64,000 bases of DNA from Neopestalotiopsis rosae (taxonomy: Eukaryota; Ascomycota; Sordariomycetes; Amphisphaeriales; Sporocadaceae): NCBI GenBank assembly GCA_023078685.1, contig JALGAS010000001.1, forward strand, positions 4,774,001 through 4,838,000, given 5' to 3'. Positions 57,453-64,000 of the stretch are shown here, piece after piece. The notes beneath the pieces are model-generated. The model was not told the origin of the DNA and did not search any database. It was given only the letters and a program-made list of their open reading frames with translations. Position numbers and translations under genes: made by a program. Every line of letters starts with the position of its first letter. Position 1 is the stretch's first letter.

Positions 57453-57770
57453 AGAAGTATCCAGGGCAGGCCAGGTACGATTGGGGTTGATGGTCTGGAT
57501 GGAGACAACACAAACGATACAGGATTTGCCACACTCGGGATTGAATCGTTTGCCATTGGTCGCTGTATACGTAGACCTAGTTAGCTGGCTGTAAGTAGTA
57601 GGCATCGGCGTGACTATTGTGGTTGACGAGATTATAACAGAAACAGGTAATATATCTTTCACTTCGATCGTGTTAGTGCTCGTCACCGTCGTGGTCTCGA
57701 GTGCAGTAGCCAGAGTAGTACTCGTCGCAGACTCCGTGGCGCTGTTAGTTCCCATGATACCTAAAGTCAC
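57441..57770 (-). CDS. Thr/Ser-rich frame, possible 3' remnant of a surface protein gene (doubtful)
   Basis: A 109-codon frame rich in Thr and Ser (ATESATSTTLATALETTTVT) ending GKSCIVCVVSIQTINPNRTW, with its 3' end inside the dispersed repeat. The other repeat copy also follows a minus-strand peptide of similar shape (RIVYITVTPQTA). The composition resembles wall-protein stalks, but no start or upstream exon is supported. Confidence 0.25.
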   Translation of the reverse strand: MTLGIMGTNSATESATSTTLATALETTTVTSTNTIEVKDILPVSVIISSTTIVTPMPTTYSQLTRSTYTATNGKRFNPECGKSCIVCVVSIQTINPNRTWPALDTSDVT

Positions 57771-58504
57771 CGAGTCGCCGTTAAAGGTACATAGTTACCA
57801 TGTGAGTCTTGGATGTCGACTTAACCACTCTGCCAAGATCGTGATTTCTTTGCCTGGCGCCAGCTGGATGTAGATACGCTACTGCGGGGAATTAGCCGCT
57901 GCATTAGCCGTTCCTGCGCCTTCGCCATCTTTCCTGTTGATCATATTTTTATTTTCACTTTTCAATATATTTTAGACTGTCTACATAGCCTTGTAAGGGT
58001 GCATGCTCGCAATATAATAAGCTACCCGAAGATAGGGAATAAGTCTATCATCTGGCAGTTTTGCAATCCAACACCTGACTATGATAAAGCATAAAATCGT
58101 CACCAAGCAAGTCTTCGTAATTTAGGGGTAAAACCTCGTACATCCAATAAGACCAAAAAAAATGGCCCGCGGGAACCGTATGCAAGAATTCCTATGGAAC
58201 TTGGAATAATGATGATATTGTCGCATAGCAAGGGGTTGCGGTCCAAGCCTTTTAACCACAATCATACTAGTTCCGGATTTCACCGGACGGACTGCCGGAC
58301 TTCGTATTCTCCAACATCTATTCATACATTATTAAGCTGCCAAGCCCCCTCTCCCCGCTCCTGAAACTATTAGCCGTTACCATGTGTAACAGCTGTTGTG
58401 GTGCTTATTAATTCATGACCAGAATTGAGGCAGTACATTAAGTCGTACCTGTCTTTCATGCTCCAATACACAGTTGCCTGGAAATAACATACTTAAATTA
58501 CGAT

Positions 58505-59496
58505 ATGCCTGCGATTCTTATAACCGGCGCTACAGGCCAACAGGGTGGCAGTGTCATTGATGCGTTGCTTGACATCAACCCAAATAATGTCGAGATTCGA
58601 GCGCTTACACGTAACCCAGCCTCGGCAGCTGCGCTATCTCTGAAGAGACGTGGTGTTCTCTTGATGCGTGGTGATCTCAGCGACAGGGCTAGTCTTGAGC
58701 GCGCCTTGGAGGGTTGCATTGCAGCGTATTTGGTCACCGACTTTCGAGGACCCAACGATGTCGAAGGCGAGGTAGCTCAGGGGAAGCTCTTCGTTGATAC
58801 GATGAAGCAAAAAGGTGTGACAAGAAACGATTCTCTTAACAATAATTGCAACTGAATATCATTTATTAGGCGTCTCCCATCTGGTTTTCTCGTCCGTCGC
58901 CGGCGCAGATATTGCGAGAGACGTAGAACATTTCCATACCAAATTCATTCTCGAGAACTACGTACGTCACGAGTTGGAATCATGGACTGTCATCCGGCCC
59001 TCGGGGTTTATGGAGGTTATACCGCCCCCTGGAATCGCACGCTTCTTTTTCCTCGGGGCAATGGCTGCTTTATTGGGCAAAACGAAGCAAAAGTATATTG
59101 CATGTCATGACATTGGCGCAGCCGTCGTAAAAGCCCTGCTGGATCCCCAGGAATACCGCCAGAGAGTTATTACGTTGGTCGGGCAAATTGCAGATGTAGA
59201 TGAAGTGCAACAAGCATTAGAGGCAGGAGAGGGCCAAAAGTCATGGGGACGAATGTGGTTTCCGCGATGGTTGGTACTAGCATTCGCACCGTACCATTAC
59301 AAACAAATGTTCAACGTAAGTCCAAAATCACCATTCGTCATCAATAGGTGTACTGATACTTGTATAGTGGCTGTATTATGAGAATTGTCAACCTGATTCA
59401 CCAGAGGAGACTAAACAAGTGCTTGGTCACATTATGGATATTGGGGCTTGGGCCCGTAGCAAACAGGCTGATAGAGAGGCACGTATCTCCACTTGA
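58505..59496 (+). CDS. NmrA-like family NAD(P)-binding protein
   Basis: Three exons: 58505-58814, 58870-59315, 59368-59496; 294 residues. The Rossmann start PAILITGATGQQGGSVIDAL is diagnostic. Also seen: VEIRALTRNPAS, GDLSDRASLERALEGC, the spliced join MKQKG|VSHLVFSSVAGAD, HFHTKFILENYV and TVIRPSGFME, which is the NmrA-like arrangement. These atypical SDRs bind NAD(P) and serve as redox-sensing regulators or as reductases; they lack the usual YxxxK pair. Convergent with the Zn2Cys6 factor gene about 400 bp downstream, so a functional link is possible but not shown. Confidence 0.88.
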
Positions 59497-59911
59497 TACA
59501 CGAGTGGTATTATCAGATAATCTCACGACAAACCGAAATGAGTACATGTTTCGATTATTCACACAGGGCTCGAATTGTGGAAATTTGATCGATCGTCTCA
59601 TGACGCAAAGAAAAGGCCGAAGAAACCATTGAACAGTCCCAATCCCGACAAACGGTTAGACCAAGCAAAGAACTATTCCGCATAAGCAAAAATACATGGC
59701 CAACGACGACTCGAATATGTTATGTGGATCAAATTCCTGGCCTAGTACCAGCAATTGATGCTGGCACGTGACAATCAACGACGAAAGTCTCGGAACTGTT
59801 GTAGATGGAATTTGTGACTTGGGGCTTTAAAATTGTTAGATGGTGGATGACTGATCTCAAACGCTCGGTAGTGCTATAGTCTACATAGATGATTCGCGGG
59901 AATCCCATAGA
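59497..59911. other. Convergent 3' intergenic region
   Basis: 415 bp between the 3' ends of the NmrA-like gene and the transcription factor gene. No gene recognised. Confidence 0.6.
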
Positions 59912-62427
59912 CTAGCTATCTTCAGAATGTAGTCCTTCAATCCACTGAAGCGAGGGCTGCGAATCATAGAGTCCCTGCATAAGGTCATACTCCGAAAGCG
60001 TATTCAGGCTCCCGAACATGTCCATACTCGAGGACTGGTCTGACAGCCAGCGCAAATTCGATACTTGAGGCATGACGGACGTCTCGTCAGCAGGACAGTT
60101 GAGTTCGAGAGGGCTCTGATTGGTTGAGTTCGAGCTATCCTGGCCACCGTGATCACCTGATTTGTGAGCATTAATATTCACACTACTACCTGTTGCTCCA
60201 GGGGTAACCCTCAGGTGGTGAGAGTCTTTGATCAACTGTTCCGACAACGCTAAAAGAGTGTCGAAAATCTTTTGTACGCCAGTGAGAGTGGATTGCTGGC
60301 TGCCAAAATTCCGAAGCGTGGTTGTAACGTTTTTGATCAATTCAAAATCTTGATCGTGAGAGGTCTCGACTACATGACAGAACAATACAAAGAATGGCGT
60401 GAGAGGATAAAAAAGAAGCAGCCTGAATAATAATTAGTTACGCCAAAGATCTGAGGACCTTAGTCCATAGCGTACCATGAGACCGATTCTCGGTAGGTGT
60501 GCAAATCTGCGATCGATTCTGAGAGCACGAGCATATCTGTCAGCGCATGTAAGGAATGCCGAGCGTAACCGTGAAGCTGGTCCTGGAGGACAGCATCGTC
60601 AGCTAGTCTGGGGTGTAGTCGCATGATGGACGTCATGATTGAATAGTAGCTGAAATCGACCCCTTTCCATTCACCCGAGAGATAGGTGTCTCCGATATGA
60701 GGCTCTTGTGACCGTTGCTGGTCAATTGTTAGTATCGAGACTGAAGCTCACTATGCCGTGTACTAACCTCTTGTATTGTCGTACGGATCTGCCACATTAT
60801 TCCTTGCAACTCTTGTATGTGTTTGAGTCGGATGGTAGAAACAGTCTGAGATTTCACGTTCCGGACGAGATAATCTTGAACCTTTGCAAACTCTATAAAA
60901 ACGTTGAGAAGTACCGTAAAAGGTTTAGTGGGAGAATTCGGCACAGAAAGACTCATGCCCGGGACTGTGCTTGGAAGACTTGGCAACCGATCCATACTCA
61001 TCGAGAGAGCTTTGTCGAACATGTACGATAGACAAAAACAGTATCGTGCCTCATGTGCTGCGCTTTCGTCATCGCGCGAGGCAAGGTCACTCAAGTGCTT
61101 CCCACTTAGAGCTAGACAGGTACGTGAGGCAGCGGTACTGAGATTCCAACATTGCTCAATGCGGCCTTTCAAAAGCATGAACATTGCCTATACGTACAAC
61201 ATTAGCCCTTGTGTCGAGCTATGCGCGACACACGAGAGACATATTGGCTACTTACACCTGTAAGTAGCGCTTGGAACAAGGGAAAGGTCTGAGGATCAAG
61301 GACCGTGATATGATTTAGAGCAGCGATAATGTTCCTTTCGTACTCGTCCTGGCGCTTGATTAGATGTTTGCTCATGGGGCCGCTCATCCCGGCAAAGTCG
61401 GTCGCACGCAGGTGTGCCCAGGCTACGTAATTGACGTTAACCATGTAAGCCGATTTGGTGGCACCATGTACTCGATTTTCAAGAAGGGCAAGTCCCTGCT
61501 CCTCAAAAGAAGCTTTCGATAACAATGAGCCCATGTCAATGAAGAACGACAATCCTAGACTTTTGACTGGTCCTGTCACAATGTTAGAATGAAACGAGAA
61601 GTAACTATCTAGACTGAGACTCACCATTAGTTATGTAGTGCAGCGTATCCCACGAGGGAAACATGTTTGCGCAAGGGGTAGAATTCTCCCAAGCATCCGA
61701 CTCGATAGTCACGGGCCGTAGGGAGAGTTGATTGGTGAAAGTCGATGCAGATTTCAAGACTTCATGCCGAATGGGCTCCATACTGCCAGTGGCTTTTAAT
61801 TGTGACGAGAGAAAGACCTTTGCTTGCAGAGCTGGCGCCCGGTCTCGCTCAGGAGACGCTCGTTGACGACTAGAGCGCTGAGCAGTTTCGGTCAAGCTAG
61901 GCGGAACAACCTGGTAACCCCCTGTCGGCGCTGTGGACGTGTGCAACACTTTTGTATTATCAGGTGTGGCCGTTGTGTTGGCGTTTCCCACAACATTGGT
62001 GGTCGACAAGCCGCTTTCTGCCTGACTGTCGCTTGCTGTGACAGGCCAAAGTCCGTCACGACCCGTTTGTGGGAGGAACCTTGGACTTTTGGGTTAAATA
62101 GAGCCCCATGGTCAATGGTAATTATGCACACCTTATTCCATTTGTTTTGAGTCTCTTGTGAGGACGTAACCGCACGCAATGATCCCCAGCAGTGCTACAG
62201 TTGATGCAAGGCGTTTCGCGATCGCATTTAATCTGTGTAAAGACGTACGTTACTTGGCCGACTCCTAATTTGTCTTGTCTTTGAGGCCTTACCTTTTTGG
62301 AAAAGCATGGGTCGCACTGAAAGTATTGTCAACAATGCGTCATAGTAGAGATATGCTGGTCTAGGGAACCCACTGCACGGTCCCTATGGCTAGACGCCAA
62401 TGGTTGACGGGGTTGGTCAGCAGCCAT
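59912..62427 (-). CDS. Zn2Cys6 fungal-specific transcription factor
   Basis: Eight exons: 62374-62427, 62293-62316 (24 nt), 62132-62232, 61625-62085, 61256-61572, 60768-61187, 60476-60717, 59912-60422; 709 residues. Splicing the first three exons builds a perfect binuclear cluster: C19-x2-C22-x6-C29-x5-C35-x2-C38-x6-C45, followed by a basic RLRPHKRLK segment. A Ser/Thr-rich linker precedes the middle homology region (FFIDMGSLLSKASFEEQGLA, then YVAWAHLRATDFAG, RYCFCLSYMFDKALSMSMDR), which is typical of fungal-specific factors. The C-terminus is acidic and aromatic (DMFGSLNTLSEYDLMQGLYD), like an activation domain. Nuclear; targets unknown. The neighbouring NmrA-like gene may share its regulation. 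Confidence 0.9.
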
Positions 62428-63592
62428 CAATCAGTACCTAGATAGGCTCTTTAATGATTGTACTCAAGGAGATGAATTCGTAATGCAAATCGTCTAGCAA
62501 GTCCCTGTACTTATCGGGGTTCAAAGCGGGAAGAAAAGCCCAATCTTGCGGCAAGTGGAAACACTCGCCCACTTATGTCTTCATTAAAAGTTTGACACAT
62601 CAAGTGGGTTCTTCAGCGGTGTTCTATTGGTCTGCCACATGAAACCTAGATGTTAGTTCGCATTGCAACCCCCTGCGACACCGAATGGGCTAGCAACGAA
62701 ATCATCCCTTTGAAGCCAAGCGTGCATTTACCATATACTCTCCCATGCAGTCTGTTCTGCTCAGGCTTGTGTGAAAATTTGAACGATATGATTTTTCAAG
62801 GCGAAACAAGGCCCCTTTTCTTTAATCTTTTTTTTTTTTTTTCAAGGTTGGTAGTCAAAAAGGCTGTAATTTAGATGCCATTGTTATGGCAGTAGTTATG
62901 ACGAACGGCTTCGTCATCGGCTCTACTATTAATTCGGTTACGAAGTCACATAAAGACGTGGTAATTCCCGTCCCTGCAGCTCTATGCAATGTTCCATCAC
63001 GTCGCAGCCAGGCCTGTCATTAGGAAAACATAATACACCAAGCATACAGATCAGCTAGGATATAACTACTCCTGTGCGTGGAAATTAATGGGGGCTTAGT
63101 AATGCTCTCACCTGAGCCAATAACGAAGGGGAATAAGTGATCGTAAACGCAACGAAAGTAGATTGAGTAGATCCTGTAGAGCTACAAAAGAGAAGCGCTG
63201 AAGAGCTATCTAATATACCCAAGCAGGTGATCTGCGGTGGGTCATACTACGTCACGTAACAAATGCCTAGTGTTAGTCTCTTAGCGTGCAAGATTTCAGG
63301 TGTATTTGGGCCAATTCCAAGCTTTGAGCGGTGGTTTGCCGGAGTTTGCCAAGGCCGTCTGCGGAGTTACGGTAATATAAACAATCCGACACAAGCATTT
63401 ATCAATTCGCCGACTTCCCTAGTCAATCGCCAATGAGTCAAGCAATGGTCTCATACTTCATCCTTGTCGTTGCCTTTTCTTTCTCCGTTTTCATGCTGAA
63501 CCCATAAGCAAGCCGCGATTTACTGCATTTTGACAAAGCATTACTTCCCTATAACCAAAACATAATTACTCGTTAAGAAAAGGGTCGGCATA
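62428..63592. other. Intergenic region with repeat
   Basis: 1.2 kb between the transcription factor start and the SRPBCC gene. Contains a T15-T18 run near 62828 and the second copy of the dispersed repeat. No intact gene supported. Confidence 0.5.
63125..63259. repeat. Dispersed repeat, copy 2
   Basis: Same-orientation copy of 57317-57452 (blocks given there). It is flanked on the right by a minus-strand peptide-like stretch, YITVTPQTALANSGKPP, ending at a stop at 63296-63298. Confidence 0.85.
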
Positions 63593-64000
63593 ATGATACC
63601 AATCAAGCAAGCCAGCAAAATCATCAATGCACCTACTGGCCGCATTTGGGCGATCATCGCCTCCTGGGGCTCTTAACAGTTCTGGTTCCCCGGTGTACGT
63701 GCTTCCAGCTTGGAGGGATTTGGTGTCGGCGCCATACGGAGTATGACCTTTGCGGAAGGAAATATGAGTGTCCGAGAAAGGCTTGATGTCGCCGATCCAA
63801 CCAATCACATTATTGAATACACGATTATGAGCGACGACCATAGGATGAAGAATCCTCGCGCCAGACTTAGTCTGGAGGAAGTTAATGGTGGGCTTCAAAC
63901 CCGGTTCACGTGGGCGGGATATTCAGACTCGGTGCATCCAGAGTTCAAGCCCACGCTTGAAGCAATGCTGGAGAATATGTACAAAGGGGCCATGGATTCT
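63593..64000 (+). pseudogene. SRPBCC/polyketide-cyclase-like protein, stop at codon 28, partial (runs off right edge)
   Basis: From ATG at 63593: IPIKQASKIINAPTGRIWAI, then IASWGS, a TAA, then QFWFPGVRASSLEG, GFGVGAIRSMTFAEG, VRERLDVADPTNHIIEYTIM and TRFTWAGYSDSVHPEF, open to the window end (136 codons). The order aP...vW.ii.s.g, W.pgv..s.leG.GvGavR.m, v.ErLd..D, Y.i matches the SRPBCC (START-like) fold used by polyketide cyclases and lipid-binding proteins. The TAA at 63674-63676 sits in the middle of the conserved pattern, with the frame intact on both sides. A CAA-to-TAA change would explain it. Broken gene, or a sequencing error. Confidence 0.7.
63674..63676 (+). other. In-frame TAA in the SRPBCC gene
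   Basis: Reads GGC TCT TAA CAG TTC TGG. The SRPBCC pattern is continuous across it in one frame. No canonical intron removes it. Confidence 0.75.

Larger units (their letters stand above)
56206..58504. other. Gene-poor, AT-rich region with relics
   Basis: 2.3 kb, notably AT-rich between 56.7 and 57.2 kb. It holds one copy of a dispersed repeat and a Thr/Ser-rich minus-strand frame (both listed). No intact gene supported. Confidence 0.5.

Noticed and set aside
57800..57850. Minus-strand GGCAGAGTGGTTAAG string resembling a tRNA D arm
   Set aside because: No matching acceptor stem, anticodon arm or TTCGA T loop at the right spacing.
63566..63898. 110-codon minus-strand frame
   Set aside because: Antisense shadow of the SRPBCC gene, whose plus-strand pattern is clear.

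Overview
The window is nuclear DNA of a filamentous ascomycete, most likely a Sordariomycete close to the Hypocreales. The signs are intron-bearing protein genes with short (45-150 bp) GT...AG introns, a Crh-type cell-wall enzyme, a HeLo-domain protein, a Zn2Cys6 regulator, a fungal SERAC1-like hydrolase, an A1:T72 eukaryotic initiator tRNA and long gene-poor spacers. Exon structures below were worked out by hand from splice signals, reading phase and protein continuity.

Left part (1-23 kb): a partial minus-strand NUDIX-like protein that has lost its catalytic box; a GPI-anchored CBM18-GH16 Crh transglycosylase; then a striking divergent pair. On the minus strand is a HeLo domain fused to a pseudokinase. 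On the plus strand is a full-length Hsp70-like chaperone fused in frame to an apparently active protein kinase, broken by a single in-frame TAA. After it come a secreted lactonase-like beta-propeller, two proteins of unknown function and a large spacer.

Core housekeeping block (22-36.5 kb): OHCU decarboxylase (purine breakdown) divergent from the splicing factor Prp19, a RING protein with two SUMO-interacting motifs, initiator tRNA-Met, a DHA1-type MFS transporter, tRNA-Gly(GCC), and a large glycosylated membrane protein of unknown function.

Right part (36.5-64 kb) is accessory in character. It holds an inverted relic of the membrane protein gene, a P450 fragment, a SERAC1-like hydrolase with a C-terminal membrane segment, an SDR, a broken GMC oxidoreductase, a 1572-residue secreted SGNH esterase/FG-GAP propeller/Cys-rich protein, a frameshifted unknown gene, a GPI-anchored unknown, an NmrA-like protein, a Zn2Cys6 transcription factor, and a SRPBCC protein that has a stop at codon 28 and runs off the right edge. 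Two copies of a ~135 bp dispersed repeat lie at 57.3 and 63.1 kb.

Several accessory genes carry single disabling changes. All three internal stop codons (TAA, TAG, TAA) could derive from CAA/CAG by a CpA-to-TpA change, the type of change that repeat-induced point mutation makes.
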